Below, piece by piece: positions 16,485-27,841 of a stretch of 64,000 bases of DNA. Source of the stretch: Gloeobacter violaceus PCC 7421. Lineage in GTDB: Bacteria; Cyanobacteriota; Cyanobacteriia; Gloeobacterales; Gloeobacteraceae. Under the pieces are notes generated by a model. The model did not search any database. It had not been told where the DNA came from and saw only the letters and a list, made by a program, of their open reading frames with translations. Each line of letters begins with the position of its first letter. The first letter of the stretch is position 1. A program made the position numbers and the translations under genes. The stretch covers positions 4,464,001 to 4,528,000 of the forward strand of contig NC_005125.1 in assembly GCF_000011385.1 (NCBI RefSeq), in the 5' to 3' direction.

Positions 16485-17360
16485 TCAATCGAAGATAGCC
16501 TGACGACCGGGTTGGGTGAGAAAGGGCACCAATAGCTGATTGACGCCGGTCGGATCTTCCTGGTGCACCCAGTGGCTGCAATCGGGCAACCGTTCGACCT
16601 GCAACGGACCGCTCACGAAGCGCTCCAGGTTGCGGGTGAGACGGGTCTCGAGGGCAAAATCGCGCTCTCCCCAGATGAGCAAAGTCGGGCAGGCGACCGG
16701 TTGGTTGTAGGTTTCAGGGGGTGGCGGGGCGCTGAGGGCGCTGCGGTAGTACTGGAGGGCGCAGGTCATCGCCCCGGGCATCGCCGCCGCCTGCTTGTAG
16801 CGGCGGATCTCCGCGTCGCTGAAGCTGCCGGGGCGCACCTCGGCGTGGCGAAAGGCCGCCTCGATAAAGTCGTAATCGTTCCATTCGATGAGTCGCTCCG
16901 GCAGCCAGGGCAGCTGAAAAAACAGAATGTACCAGCTTTTGAGCAGCTGCTGGGGGTTAGAACGCAACTCTTCGGCAAAACGCAGCGGGTGGGGAGCGTT
17001 GAGGATCACGAGCTTGGTGCACATGGCCGGGCAGCGGTGGGCAAAAACCCAGGCGATCGCCCCGCCCCAGTCGTGGCCCACCACGATCGCTTCACGGGCT
17101 CCCAAGGCCAGGATCAACTCCCGCACGTCGTCGCTGAGGGTCAGCAGGTCGTAGCCGCCTGCGGGTTTGTCGGTGAGGTGATAACCGCGCAGGTCGGGGG
17201 CCACCACCCGAAAGTGCTCGCCGAGGACCGGGATCTGGTGGCGCCAGGAGTACCAGAAGTCGGGAAACCCGTGCAGCAAGAGCACCAGGGGGGCGTCGGG
17301 CATGCCCTGCTCCGCGTAGTGGAAGCGCAGGTCGTTGGCTTCGAGAAAAGCGTGGCGCAT
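16485..17360 (-). CDS. Epoxide-hydrolase-like alpha/beta hydrolase
   Basis: A 291-residue alpha/beta hydrolase. The HGFPDFWYSWR oxyanion region (H30-G31) and the nucleophile elbow GHDWGG with Asp97 instead of Ser are hallmarks of the epoxide hydrolase/haloalkane dehalogenase branch. The catalytic His is in DCSHWVHQEDP near the C-terminus. It would open epoxides to diols in the cytosol. It begins 8 bases after glgC and ends 25 bases before the ATP-grasp gene, so it is probably in the same transcript. Confidence 0.85.
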   Translation of the reverse strand: MRHAFLEANDLRFHYAEQGMPDAPLVLLLHGFPDFWYSWRHQIPVLGEHFRVVAPDLRGYHLTDKPAGGYDLLTLSDDVRELILALGAREAIVVGHDWGGAIAWVFAHRCPAMCTKLVILNAPHPLRFAEELRSNPQQLLKSWYILFFQLPWLPERLIEWNDYDFIEAAFRHAEVRPGSFSDAEIRRYKQAAAMPGAMTCALQYYRSALSAPPPPETYNQPVACPTLLIWGERDFALETRLTRNLERFVSGPLQVERLPDCSHWVHQEDPTGVNQLLVPFLTQPGRQAIFD

Positions 17361-17368
17361 GGGTCGAA

Positions 17369-18655
17369 CTAGATCACGGTGCCGTCGGGGATGACGGTGT
17401 CCTTGGGGACGATGACGATGCCGTGGCGGATGTAGAAGCCCCGCTCGGGGTGGTCCGCCGAGTCGGGCCGCTCCTTGTTGAGGATGCGCACGTCGTTGCC
17501 GATGCGGGCGTTCTTGTCGATGATCGCCTTTTGCAGCACGCAGCGCTCGCCGATGCCCACCGGCGGCAGGCCGCGGCGCAGCGACTCCTCGCGCTGGATG
17601 GGCGTCTCGTAAAAATCGGCTCCCATCAATAGCGAATCTTCGATGCGCACCCCCGACTCGATGCGCGAGCGCAGACCCAATACCGAGTGGAAGATGCGCG
17701 CCTGCTTGATGATGCAGCCCTCGGTGATGATCGATTCGGCTATCTGGCAGTCGATGAGCTTGCTGGGGGGCAAATAGCGCGGCCGGGTATAAATCGGCGC
17801 CGGGTGGTAGAAACTGAAGGGCGGCGCGTTCTGGCTGGTGAGGGCCAGATTCGCCTTGTAGAACGCCTCGATGGTCCCGATATCTTCCCAGTAATCGTCG
17901 AACAGGTACGCCTGCACGTTGTAATCGTCGAGGCAGGCGGGCAGGATTTCTTTGCCGAAGTCGGTGCGGCTTGGGTCGTCGCGCAACAGCTTGAGCATCA
18001 CATCGTGGCGAAAGACGTAGATCCCCATCGAGGCGACGAAGGGGCGGCGCTCGGCTTCTTCGAGGGTGAGCCCCAGGGTGGTGGTGTCGACGCGCATGCG
18101 CTCAAGCTCGGCCCCTTTCGGTTTTTCGGTAAACTGCACCACCCGGCCGTCGGCGTCGGTTTTGATCAGGCCGAAGTCGCTCGCGCGCTCAAGGTCGCAG
18201 GGCAGCACGGCAATCGTCACATCGGCGTTGGTCTCGCGGTGGCGGCGGACGAACTTGCTGTAATCCATCCGGTAGAGGTGATCGCCCGAAAGAATCAAAT
18301 ACTCGGTCGAACCGCTGGGTTCAAGCAGCCACAGGTACTGGCGCACCGCGTCGGCGGTGCCTTGAAACCAGTTGGGGTTCTCGTCGGTCTGCTCGGCGGC
18401 CAGGATCTCACAGAAGCCGTCGCTGAAGCGCGAGAACTGGTAGGTCTGGGAGACGTGGCGGTTCAGGGAGGCGGAATTGAACTGCGTGAGGATGTAGATG
18501 TGCTGGATGCCCGAATTGATGCAGTTACTGACCGGAATGTCGATGAGGCGGTACTTGCCGCCGATGGGCACCGCCGGTTTGGCCCGGCGTTTGGTCAGTG
18601 GATACAGGCGGGTGCCGCGCCCACCCCCCAATATGATCGCCGTCACCTGCCGCAT
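17369..18655 (-). CDS. glgC: Glucose-1-phosphate adenylyltransferase (ADP-glucose pyrophosphorylase)
   Basis: A 428-residue enzyme of cyanobacterial length. It makes ADP-glucose from glucose-1-phosphate and ATP, the committed step of glycogen synthesis. The N-terminal nucleotidyltransferase motif [21 protein letters not shown], the [10 protein letters not shown] stretch and the C-terminal left-handed beta-helix ([18 protein letters not shown]) are all present. The start at 18655 is set by a strong GGGAGG about nine bases upstream and by the family's usual N-terminus; the frame extends to 18721 without similarity. It is known to be allosterically activated by 3-phosphoglycerate in cyanobacteria. 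Confidence 0.95.
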   Translation of the reverse strand: MRQVTAIILGGGRGTRLYPLTKRRAKPAVPIGGKYRLIDIPVSNCINSGIQHIYILTQFNSASLNRHVSQTYQFSRFSDGFCEILAAEQTDENPNWFQGTADAVRQYLWLLEPSGSTEYLILSGDHLYRMDYSKFVRRHRETNADVTIAVLPCDLERASDFGLIKTDADGRVVQFTEKPKGAELERMRVDTTTLGLTLEEAERRPFVASMGIYVFRHDVMLKLLRDDPSRTDFGKEILPACLDDYNVQAYLFDDYWEDIGTIEAFYKANLALTSQNAPPFSFYHPAPIYTRPRYLPPSKLIDCQIAESIITEGCIIKQARIFHSVLGLRSRIESGVRIEDSLLMGADFYETPIQREESLRRGLPPVGIGERCVLQKAIIDKNARIGNDVRILNKERPDSADHPERGFYIRHGIVIVPKDTVIPDGTVI

Positions 18656-18721
18656 GATCTCCCGCCTCCCTGCCGCGTCACCTATTAGAGTAAACCGGCC
18701 GGTGGGACTATAGGACATCAA

Positions 18722-18907
18722 TTAACGCTTGCGGCCTGCCGCCCAAAGCCACAGCGCCACGAGGGCCGCCGGGGCTGCGATGGGCAGCCACACTGTGAGT
18801 GGGTCCGGTTGCCGGATCCAGACGGGCAGGACATACTTGACCAGGACGGAGAGGGCCGCGGCCAAAAGTAGCATACCTCCCAGCAGGCGCCATTCCTGCA
18901 CACGCAC
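18722..18907 (-). CDS. Small two-helix membrane protein
   Basis: A 61-residue hypothetical protein from GTG at 18907, with two hydrophobic stretches (about 8-29 and 39-56) and a positively charged tail (GRKR). GGAG lies immediately before the GTG, an awkwardly short spacing. It sits just upstream of glgC on the same strand and divergent from the TPR gene, with 21 bases between. No family was recognised. The call rests on coding-like composition and placement. Confidence 0.5.
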   Translation of the reverse strand: MRVQEWRLLGGMLLLAAALSVLVKYVLPVWIRQPDPLTVWLPIAAPAALVALWLWAAGRKR

Positions 18908-18928
18908 CTCCGAGGATTTGAGCGGACC

Positions 18929-19591
18929 ATGGCCAGCAACAACCGCAAAATTTTGCTTCTGGGTATCGCGATCGTGGGCACCTTGGGCTTCGTAGGCCCC
19001 CTCCTTTTTACGCTCATTTCGATTTTTTCAGGGACCGAGCAGGCCCCGGCCCCGGCCGCAACCTCTCAGAACCAGCCCGATCCGGCCCGCACCGCCCAGG
19101 AAATTGCCGGTTATCAAAAGATTCTCGAGCGCGAACCGAACAATCCCAACGCCCTCAGCAATCTCGCCTCTCTCTATTTGCAGCAGTTCCAGTTCGACAA
19201 GGCGATTCCGCTGGTGGAGCGGCTCGCCGATGCGCAGCCGGAGAATCCGAACGTCCGCCTGCAACTGGCCCAGCTCTACCAGGTGACCGGCAAGGCCGAC
19301 AAAGCCGGGCAAACCTACGACAAAGTGCTGGCCACCGACAAAAATAATGTCGGCGCCCTGATTGGCAAAGGCGACCTGCTGCTGGCCAAGGGCAACAAAG
19401 CCGACGCCCAGAAGCTCTACACCCAGGCCGAAAAAGCCGCCCCCGAAGAGGGCAAAGAGCGGGTGCGCGAGTACGTCAAAAATCGCCTCAATCCGCCCAA
19501 GCCACCCGCTCCCCCTCCTGGTGCCAAACCCGAAACAAAACCATTCGCCCCGGCGGCCAAGCCCGACAAAGCTGCCCCCCAGGCACCCTAG
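18929..19591 (+). CDS. Membrane-anchored TPR protein
   Basis: A 220-residue protein with one N-terminal transmembrane helix (about 8-34), then an Ala/Pro-rich linker and three to four TPR motifs (ANALSNLASLYLQQFQFDKA-type, residues ~58-165), ending in a Pro/Lys-rich tail. TPR domains mediate protein-protein contacts; here they would face the periplasm or cytosol from the membrane. No enzymatic motif is present. Its stop codon overlaps the stop of the convergent rhomboid gene. Confidence 0.8.
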   Translation: MASNNRKILLLGIAIVGTLGFVGPLLFTLISIFSGTEQAPAPAATSQNQPDPARTAQEIAGYQKILEREPNNPNALSNLASLYLQQFQFDKAIPLVERLADAQPENPNVRLQLAQLYQVTGKADKAGQTYDKVLATDKNNVGALIGKGDLLLAKGNKADAQKLYTQAEKAAPEEGKERVREYVKNRLNPPKPPAPPPGAKPETKPFAPAAKPDKAAPQAP

Positions 19592-20301
19592 CGCCGCTTG
19601 TAAGGGTCCGTTTCGCGCGCGAAGACGCGCACCAGCACCAGGCCCGCCACAAACCCGGCGGCGTGGGCGAAGTAGGCGACCCCGCCTTCTTCCATGTCCG
19701 GGACGTTGCTGGTGTTGACCGTGGCGAGGGTGCTCAAAAACTGCTGCAAAAACCAGATGCCGATGAACCAGACGGCCGGCAGTTTGAAAGGGATAGGAAT
19801 AAATCCGAGCGGAAAAATTCCTTGTACCGGGGCGCGCGGAAACATGACGATGTAGGCTCCGAGCACCCCGGCGATCGCCCCGCTCGCCCCGAGTGAAGCG
19901 ATCTTGGAGCCGGATTCTAGAAAGGTCTGCGCCAGAATCGAGACCACGCCGCAAATCAAATAGAACGCCAGATAACCAAAGTGGCCCATGCGCTCCTCGA
20001 CGTTGTCGCCGAAGATCCACAGATAGAGCATGTTGCCCGCCAGGTGCAAAATGCCGCCGTGCAGGAACATCGCCGTCACCAGCGGCGCCAGCAGGCCGAC
20101 TGCCCCCAAATCGCCTTGAAAGATGGCGCCCAGGGCCGGCACGATCACCGCCGGCACCGCTGCGTACTGGTTGATAAAAATTTCAAGCTGCTTTTCGCCC
20201 AGCGAAATTTCGTAGATAAAAACTGCGATACAGGTAACGATCAAGCCGTAGTTGACCCAGGGGATGCGGTACCCCCGATTTTCATCCCACAGTGGGACCA
20301 T
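19588..20301 (-). CDS. Rhomboid intramembrane serine protease
   Basis: A 237-residue integral membrane protein with the rhomboid signatures: HGGILHLAGNMLYLWIFGDNVE in the first half, catalytic Ser in GASGAIAGVLGAY, and catalytic His in YFAHAAGFVAGL. Six or so hydrophobic helices are visible. It would cleave transmembrane substrates within the bilayer. The N-terminus MVPLWDENRG is typical of this bacterial subgroup. The last bases overlap the TPR gene end. Confidence 0.92.
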   Translation of the reverse strand: MVPLWDENRGYRIPWVNYGLIVTCIAVFIYEISLGEKQLEIFINQYAAVPAVIVPALGAIFQGDLGAVGLLAPLVTAMFLHGGILHLAGNMLYLWIFGDNVEERMGHFGYLAFYLICGVVSILAQTFLESGSKIASLGASGAIAGVLGAYIVMFPRAPVQGIFPLGFIPIPFKLPAVWFIGIWFLQQFLSTLATVNTSNVPDMEEGGVAYFAHAAGFVAGLVLVRVFARETDPYKRR

Positions 20302-20478
20302 GGCACCCGCAGCGATAGAGCTGGCTGTATTCTACCGCCCACCCGAAAATCGCCGCATCCGCCAGGGGAGGTGCGGGAATTACGCCACCTTCCCGGGGGA
20401 GGACCGCACCCGGCCGCCCGGCGGCGGCGGGTACGGTAAGAAGAGATTCAAGGCGCGAGATGCCCGTAAGGAGAAGTC

Positions 20479-22395
<1,917 letters not shown>

Positions 22396-22415
22396 CCGAA
22401 ACTTCTTGTAGGTAA

Positions 22416-22449
22416 CCCGCGGGGGGCGCGTCTTCCCGCGGGCTTTTTG
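22416..22449 (+). terminator. Rho-independent terminator after dnaK
   Basis: Two copies of CCCGCGGG, which is self-complementary, at 22416-22423 and 22435-22442 form an 8-bp GC stem, followed by CTTTTTG. It lies 20 bases after the dnaK stop. Confidence 0.9.
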
Positions 22450-22464
22450 TGCACCTGTCCTTGC

Positions 22465-23349
22465 TTAGGGGGAAACTTCCTCGTAGGTGGCTTTGGAGTT
22501 GCCGATGCGCACCTCGTCGATATACAGCGTGCGACTGCTGGTTGTCGATTCGGCAGGATCGTATTTCCAATCGGGCTTGTAAATGCCCAGCTTCAAATAG
22601 GGGCCTGTTTGATCGTTGTAGGTGTTGGGACCCTCGCGCGCCAGGACCAATACCCCGTTTTTCCAGACTTCCAGCACGCCGTTGTCCTCGTAGGACCAGT
22701 TGACGTGGAGCACCCAGTCGGTCCAGACCCCTTTGCTGTAGGGACCGAGGCCGATCGACTCCGTGCCGCCGCCCGGGCCGGGGGTGTTGTCGTAAGTGAC
22801 GGGATTGGGATCCCAGCGCCGATTGATTTTCCAGTTGCCCGCCGCCACCTGCAGATTCAACGCCGGGGAGCGCCAGGTTTCGCCGAGGTCGAAGTCGGGA
22901 GAATCGTGCCACTGGGCAATGATGTCGTAGGAGTCCTCGTCCGTCTCCCAATCGACCGGCAAGTAGACGCTGAAGGCGTACCAGCGGGAGGAGTCGGCCT
23001 TGACGGTGCCTAGACGCAGCTCCGCCCGCCTGCTGCTGGAGACGTCCGGATCGGACTTGCGCAGATTGAACTGGGCGGCGTAGCGCCCGGCCCTGACCGG
23101 GGGGACGGTGGTGCCGACTTTTTTGGGAGCGGAGATCACCAGAACAGCATCGCTACAACAAATTTCGGTGTCGAAGCCAGTCAAATCGCCGCTCTCAAAG
23201 TCACCTACAAAGTAAACATTGCTCGATTCGGCAGCTTGAGGTGCCGGCGGCGCTGCCGCAAGCTCCACGCCCAATGCCGTTTGCGGGGAGATCAGCAGAC
23301 AACATGACCCGCAGACCGGCAGCAACTTCAGCGCAAGGTATCGTCTCAT
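22465..23349 (-). CDS. Secreted polysaccharide lyase, heparin-lyase-I-like
   Basis: A 294-residue exported protein; the signal peptide covers about residues 1-28. The mature domain resembles the jelly-roll polysaccharide lyase family (heparin lyase I-like): GDFESGDLTGF start, RAELRLG, WYAFSVYLPVDWE, IIAQWHDSPD, NRRWDPNP, then VWTDWVLHVNWS and a final TLYIDEVRIG. Members cleave acidic polysaccharides by beta-elimination. The substrate here is unknown and could be an extracellular polysaccharide of its own or of neighbours. Confidence 0.8.
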   Translation of the reverse strand: MRRYLALKLLPVCGSCCLLISPQTALGVELAAAPPAPQAAESSNVYFVGDFESGDLTGFDTEICCSDAVLVISAPKKVGTTVPPVRAGRYAAQFNLRKSDPDVSSSRRAELRLGTVKADSSRWYAFSVYLPVDWETDEDSYDIIAQWHDSPDFDLGETWRSPALNLQVAAGNWKINRRWDPNPVTYDNTPGPGGGTESIGLGPYSKGVWTDWVLHVNWSYEDNGVLEVWKNGVLVLAREGPNTYNDQTGPYLKLGIYKPDWKYDPAESTTSSRTLYIDEVRIGNSKATYEEVSP

Positions 23350-23543
23350 ACGAATGCGTTCCTATTGAGAAGGATTACGATACTTTTAGCATTCAATGAT
23401 GTGGGTATATCCCTTTTACGTGGAATCACTTCCAGATTGGGTGCAGCCAGTGTGCGCCGAAATTGACCGGTGCGCCCCCGGAGCCGCACCGATGGCCCGG
23501 TGTGCTACGATGCGCCACGAAAGGCAGGGTGCATATCGGCGGC

Positions 23544-24062
23544 ATGGCACTTATCGACCCGCAGGGCAGGCTTTTTGGCAAGATCAACGTCATCGACGCG
23601 GTGGTGGTGGCTGCTGTGATCCTGGCGCTGTTTGCGTTTTTGCTCTCGCGCGGCGGCAGCCAGGCGCAAATTGCCACCCAGGGTGGCGACCAGCCGGTGG
23701 AGGTGGACATGCTCATCCGCTCGCTGAGCATCGGCGATCCGAATGTCTTCCCGGTGGGTAAGCCGACCTCGGTGATTATCCGCAACCAACCGGCCGGGGA
23801 ACTGACGATCCGGCGGGTGCGGGTGATCCCCCATCTGGTGCCGGTGGTGGTGGGCTCCGAAATCCGCAATATTCAAGATCCCGGCGATCCCTACGGCCGG
23901 GACTACGTGGTCACCCTCGCGGGCGATGCCAGCGCCACCGGCGACGGTCTGGTGATCGGTCGGGTGAAGGCCAAGATCGGTACCCCCATCGAAATCGAAG
24001 GTTTCAAATACATCCTGCGCGGCAGTATTGTCGATGTCCGCCAGCTCGAAAAGCGGTCCTAG
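23544..24062 (+). CDS. DUF4330 family membrane protein
   Basis: A 172-residue protein starting MALIDPQGRLFGKINVIDAVV, the typical N-terminus of the cyanobacterial DUF4330 family, with one transmembrane helix at about 15-35 and a soluble beta-rich remainder. Function is unknown. ATG at 23544 is preferred by family alignment; GTG at 23529 has a closer AGGCAGG-like site. dnaJ begins 112 bases downstream. Confidence 0.78.
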   Translation: MALIDPQGRLFGKINVIDAVVVAAVILALFAFLLSRGGSQAQIATQGGDQPVEVDMLIRSLSIGDPNVFPVGKPTSVIIRNQPAGELTIRRVRVIPHLVPVVVGSEIRNIQDPGDPYGRDYVVTLAGDASATGDGLVIGRVKAKIGTPIEIEGFKYILRGSIVDVRQLEKRS

Positions 24063-24174
24063 CAAGCTTTACGGGTTGGTGTGGCTGTCCTGGGCAGGCT
24101 TGCGGGTCCTCCGGGCGGTAGAGATACTAGACTATGTAAGGATTTCCTAAGCAACCGGGGTCCGCCCAACCAGC

Positions 24175-25326
24175 ATGGCCAGAGATTTATACGAAACCCT
24201 CAACGTCAGCCGCGACGCCTCCAAAGAGGACATCAAGCGGGCCTACCGCAAGCTGGCCCGCCAGTACCACCCGGATGTCAACAAAGACGCCGGGGCAGAG
24301 GACACGTTCAAAGAGCTCTCGCGCGCCTACGAAGTGCTCTCCGACGACGATCAGCGGGCGCGCTACGACCGCTTCGGAGAGGCCGGTCTCAACGGCGGCG
24401 TGGGCGGCGGCCCGGGGGATTTTGCAGGGGCGGCGGGCTTCGGCGACATCAGCGATATTTTCGAGAGTTTCTTTGGCGGCTTCGCCGGGGCGGGTACCGG
24501 CGGCCGGCGCGCCACCCGGCCGGGCGGACCCACCCGCGGCGACGATCTGCGCTACGACATGGTGCTCGAATTTCAGGAGGCCATCTTCGGCGGCGAAAAA
24601 GAGATCACCATCAACCACCTGATCACCTGCGAGACCTGCCGCGGCTCCGGCTCCAAACCCGGCTCCGGTCCTATGACTTGCCGCAACTGCGGCGGCCAGG
24701 GCCAGATCCGCCAGGCGCGGCGGACCCCCTTTGGGCTGTTTACCCAGGTGGCGGCCTGCCCCAACTGCCAGGGCACCGGCGAGGTGATCGAAAGCCCCTG
24801 CCCAACCTGCAGCGGGCGCGGGCGCAACCAGAAGCAGACCACCATCAAGATCACCATCCCCGCCGGGGTGGACGCCGGATCGCGCCTGCGGGTGCAGGGC
24901 GAGGGCGACGCCGGGATGCGCGGTGGCCCGCCGGGGGACCTGTTCATCTACGTGAGCGTGCGCAACCACCCGGTCTTCCGTCGCGAAGGGCAAGACATCT
25001 ATTCGATCGCCGAAATTTCTTATCTGCAAGCGATTTTGGGCTCGCAGATGTCGGTGGAGACCGTCGACGGTCCGCAGACGGTGGTGGTGCCCCCCGGTAC
25101 GCAGCCCGAGACGGTACTCACCCTCGACGGCAAAGGCGTGCCGCGCATCGGCAATCCCACCCGCCGCGGCAACCACTACCTGCAGCTCAAGGTGGTCATT
25201 CCCACCAAACTGGGCGCCGAGGAGCGCGAACTGCTCACCAAGCTCGCCAAGGCCCGCGGCGAAAAAGTCTCCAAAAAAGAGGGGCTCGAAGGCCTGATCG
25301 ACAGCATCGGCAACCTATTTCACTAA
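24175..25326 (+). CDS. dnaJ: Chaperone DnaJ (Hsp40, type I)
   Basis: A 383-residue full-length type I J-protein. It has the J-domain with HPD at 32-34, a Gly/Phe-rich region (~70-125), and four zinc-binding repeats ([32 protein letters not shown]), then C-terminal substrate-binding domains. It delivers unfolded clients to DnaK and stimulates its ATPase. rsgA follows by 9 bases, so they are probably co-transcribed. Confidence 0.97.
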   Translation: MARDLYETLNVSRDASKEDIKRAYRKLARQYHPDVNKDAGAEDTFKELSRAYEVLSDDDQRARYDRFGEAGLNGGVGGGPGDFAGAAGFGDISDIFESFFGGFAGAGTGGRRATRPGGPTRGDDLRYDMVLEFQEAIFGGEKEITINHLITCETCRGSGSKPGSGPMTCRNCGGQGQIRQARRTPFGLFTQVAACPNCQGTGEVIESPCPTCSGRGRNQKQTTIKITIPAGVDAGSRLRVQGEGDAGMRGGPPGDLFIYVSVRNHPVFRREGQDIYSIAEISYLQAILGSQMSVETVDGPQTVVVPPGTQPETVLTLDGKGVPRIGNPTRRGNHYLQLKVVIPTKLGAEERELLTKLAKARGEKVSKKEGLEGLIDSIGNLFH

Positions 25327-25335
25327 GGCGCACCG

Positions 25336-26367
25336 ATGGGTACCACCGGCACGGTCCTGGCCCAGGAAGCCAACTTCTACCGTGTCCGGCTCGACGACGG
25401 TCTGGGGATGGTGCTGTGCACCCGCCGCGCCCGGCTCAAAAAAACCGGCCAATCGGTGCTGGTGGGCGACCGGGTGGAGGTGGCCGAGATCGACTCCGCG
25501 AGCGGCCGGGGGGTGATCGCCGCCACCTGCGCGCGCCGTTCGGTGCTCTCCAAGCCGCCGATCGCCAACTGCACAGGCGTGCTGGTGGTCTTTGCCTTGT
25601 CGGAGCCGGCTTACGATCCGGCTTTGCTGAGCCGCTTTTTGGTCCATATCGAAGCGGAAGATCTGGGGGTCATCGTCTGCCTCAACAAAATCGACGAAGT
25701 GCCCCCCGAGGCGGTGGACGGTGTCGCTGCCGCTGTGGGCGGTTGGGGGTACACCGTGCGTCCGGTGAGCGCGCGCACCGGGGCGGGCCTAGCAGCGCTG
25801 CGGGCCGAACTGGCGGGTACGTACGTGCTTGCAGGCCCCTCCGGTGCCGGCAAATCGAGTTTGCTCAACCACCTGCACCCCGGTCTTGCGTTGCGCGTGG
25901 GGGACATCTCCGCCCGCCTCGGCCGCGGGCGGCACACCACCCGCCATGTCGAGCTGTTTGCCCTGAACGCGGAGGCGTTGGTGGCGGACGCGCCCGGATT
26001 CAATCAGCTTGAATTGACCCTGGCTCCGGAGTTACTTGCCGGTTACTTTCCAGAATTTCGGCCGTACCTGGGCCGCTGCCAGTTTCGCAACTGTCTGCAC
26101 CGCGACGAGCCGGGTTGTGCGGTGCGCGAGGCCAACCTGGAGCGCTATGGGATGTATCGGGATTTTCTCGCCGAGGTGCTCGTAAGCGCCCAGAAGCAGC
26201 GGCGAACGGCCGAACCGGAGGAGGCGATCCGCCTGCGCGGCGGGCTGCGCCGCGACAAGGCCGTCGCGGTACCGCGCCTGGAGGAGCAGTTGCGCGAGAC
26301 CTCGCGGCGCACCGCCCGCCAGCGACTCGGCCAATGGGACGAAACGGACGCAGAGGAAGCGGATTAA
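25336..26367 (+). CDS. rsgA: Ribosome small-subunit-dependent GTPase A
   Basis: A 343-residue circularly permuted GTPase. It has an N-terminal OB fold, then G4 NKID before the G1 loop GPSGAGKSS and the G3 DAPG, which is the permuted order diagnostic of RsgA/YjeQ. The zinc knuckle CQFRNCLHRDEPGC follows. It acts in late 30S subunit maturation. The C-terminal ~60 residues are a charged extension (RLRGGLRRDKAVAV and onward). It is adjacent to dnaJ and is followed by the AT-rich cassette. Confidence 0.95.
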   Translation: MGTTGTVLAQEANFYRVRLDDGLGMVLCTRRARLKKTGQSVLVGDRVEVAEIDSASGRGVIAATCARRSVLSKPPIANCTGVLVVFALSEPAYDPALLSRFLVHIEAEDLGVIVCLNKIDEVPPEAVDGVAAAVGGWGYTVRPVSARTGAGLAALRAELAGTYVLAGPSGAGKSSLLNHLHPGLALRVGDISARLGRGRHTTRHVELFALNAEALVADAPGFNQLELTLAPELLAGYFPEFRPYLGRCQFRNCLHRDEPGCAVREANLERYGMYRDFLAEVLVSAQKQRRTAEPEEAIRLRGGLRRDKAVAVPRLEEQLRETSRRTARQRLGQWDETDAEEAD

Positions 26368-26504
26368 CAATGCCGACCGATTGGCAGAAAACCATGATCC
26401 CATTTCGAGAATAGAGAACCCTACCCAATCGAAAATTTCAGCGAAGCAATTTATGTTGATCGCGAGAGTGCTTTGACGGTAATTTAATATTTCATAGAGG
26501 TAAA

Positions 26505-27245
26505 ATGATGGAACAGTCTGAACGCAGGCAATATCCTAAGCCACCCATCATTGAAGCTCTCATTAATCTTCAGTTTGAGCTTGCTAAGCAACCCTCTATG
26601 GGAAGTATTTTTGAAATACGTAAATACATTGCTGATTCTTATCCGATAAAAGATGACATGTTCCGAGACAACGTCACGCTAAGTAGAGAGCCGATAAAAG
26701 CTGAGAGAGAGCACATTGGGTACCGCTTTGCAAGTTCAGACAACAAGCAAATTCTTCAAGCTCAAGTAAGTAGCTTTACCTTTAGTCGACTTGAGCCTTA
26801 TATTTCTTGGGAAAACCTGAGAGATGAGGCTCATCGTTTGTGGGGAATTTACTTAAAAACAGTTGATGCAGTAGACGTCAGTCAAGTTGCTGTAAGGTAC
26901 ATCAACAAAATTGATCTGCCGTTACCTATAAGAGACTTTAGAGATTATTTTCGGACGTATCCAGAACTCTCGTCAGACATGCCTGTTGGGCTTAGCGGGT
27001 ACTTAATGCAGATTCAAGTGCCTTATCAACTTCCAACGCAAGCTCAGCCGCCGATTATCACACTTAATCAAGCTTTAATGCAGCAAAATATTCCTGATGT
27101 TATTTCAGTATTGTTGGATATTGAGATTGCAAGCAAGATAGCAAATACAGATATACCTTGGGACATATTGGAAAATCTGCATTCTCTAGAGAATCAAGTA
27201 TTTGAAGCTTCTATTACCAACCGCACAAGAGGGCTATTCCACTAA
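26505..27245 (+). CDS. TIGR04255-family protein in AT-rich cassette
   Basis: A 246-residue protein of the sporadically distributed TIGR04255 type: N-terminal YPKPPIIEALINLQFE, then FTFSRLEPYISWENLRDEAHRLWGIYL and VSQVAVRYINKIDLP. No catalytic motif is known for the family. AGAGG precedes the start; ATG at 26508 is equally possible. Base composition is sharply AT-rich (a sampled 60-base stretch at 26581 has 20 G or C), unlike the GC-rich neighbours, which suggests recent acquisition. Its TAA overlaps the next ATG by one base (TAATG), implying coupled translation with the following gene. Confidence 0.75.
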   Translation: MMEQSERRQYPKPPIIEALINLQFELAKQPSMGSIFEIRKYIADSYPIKDDMFRDNVTLSREPIKAEREHIGYRFASSDNKQILQAQVSSFTFSRLEPYISWENLRDEAHRLWGIYLKTVDAVDVSQVAVRYINKIDLPLPIRDFRDYFRTYPELSSDMPVGLSGYLMQIQVPYQLPTQAQPPIITLNQALMQQNIPDVISVLLDIEIASKIANTDIPWDILENLHSLENQVFEASITNRTRGLFH

Positions 27246-27841
27246 TGCCTACAACAATCGACTCAGAAACCGAGCATAAGGGAATCTCTACAGCGTCATT
27301 TCTCCTTGTGAGCAGCAACCAGCCTTTTACTGGATTAGTAGCTCACTCTGGGCGCTATCAAACTCAAGCCTCGGCGGCCCGAGAGCTTGATGAAAAAAGA
27401 GAAGCAATTGATCAGCAAATCAGAGCTGCGCAAAGCGTACGTGTAGCTGAGGAGCTGCGTGCACAGGCAGTAAACTTGATTAAAGATATTATCCGAAGCA
27501 GTGACGTAGAGGATGCTTTGCATGCAGAGAATGCGCTGTATACTTTGTTAAGTGGCCGTGACGATATTTTGGGTATTATTGCGATGAGCAAAGCGGAATT
27601 CATCAATGTTCGTGCGATGGCTGCTCGCTTGTTTTTCGCAAACCCCGCATCTTATCCAAATAGTCAGAAAATCGATAGTTTACACAAGGCTCTTGAAAAA
27701 CACGATAGTCCTCTTATCCGTCTGGGGGTTGTACTTGGTCTGGCCGATGCAGGCGCTTGGGAGCAGGTAGAGAACTTTTCAGGAGATGCCCATCCCACGG
27801 TGGCAGAGCGAGCAAGGGAATTGCTTGATGAGGCGATGTAA
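27245..27841 (+). CDS. Hypothetical protein with HEAT-like C-terminus, second gene of AT-rich cassette
   Basis: A 198-residue protein of unrecognised family. The first ~60 residues are polar. Residues ~65-110 are predicted helical and rich in Ala, Glu and Gln (EKREAIDQQIRAAQSVRVAEE). The rest looks like paired alpha-helices of HEAT-repeat type (IRLGVVLGLADAGAWEQVEN, HPTVAERARELLDEA), usually a protein-binding scaffold. It starts on the TAATG junction with the TIGR04255 gene and overlaps the third gene by 14 bases. Function unknown. Confidence 0.72.
   Translation: MPTTIDSETEHKGISTASFLLVSSNQPFTGLVAHSGRYQTQASAARELDEKREAIDQQIRAAQSVRVAEELRAQAVNLIKDIIRSSDVEDALHAENALYTLLSGRDDILGIIAMSKAEFINVRAMAARLFFANPASYPNSQKIDSLHKALEKHDSPLIRLGVVLGLADAGAWEQVENFSGDAHPTVAERARELLDEAM

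Noticed and set aside
20302-20478. Possible CIRCE heat-shock operator before dnaK
   Set aside because: The TTAGCACTC-N9-GAGTGCTAA inverted repeat is not present in this interval.
24081-26012. A 643-codon frame spanning dnaJ and rsgA on the same strand
   Set aside because: It runs in another phase over two unmistakable genes and is Arg/Gly/Pro-rich as expected from a shifted GC-rich frame.
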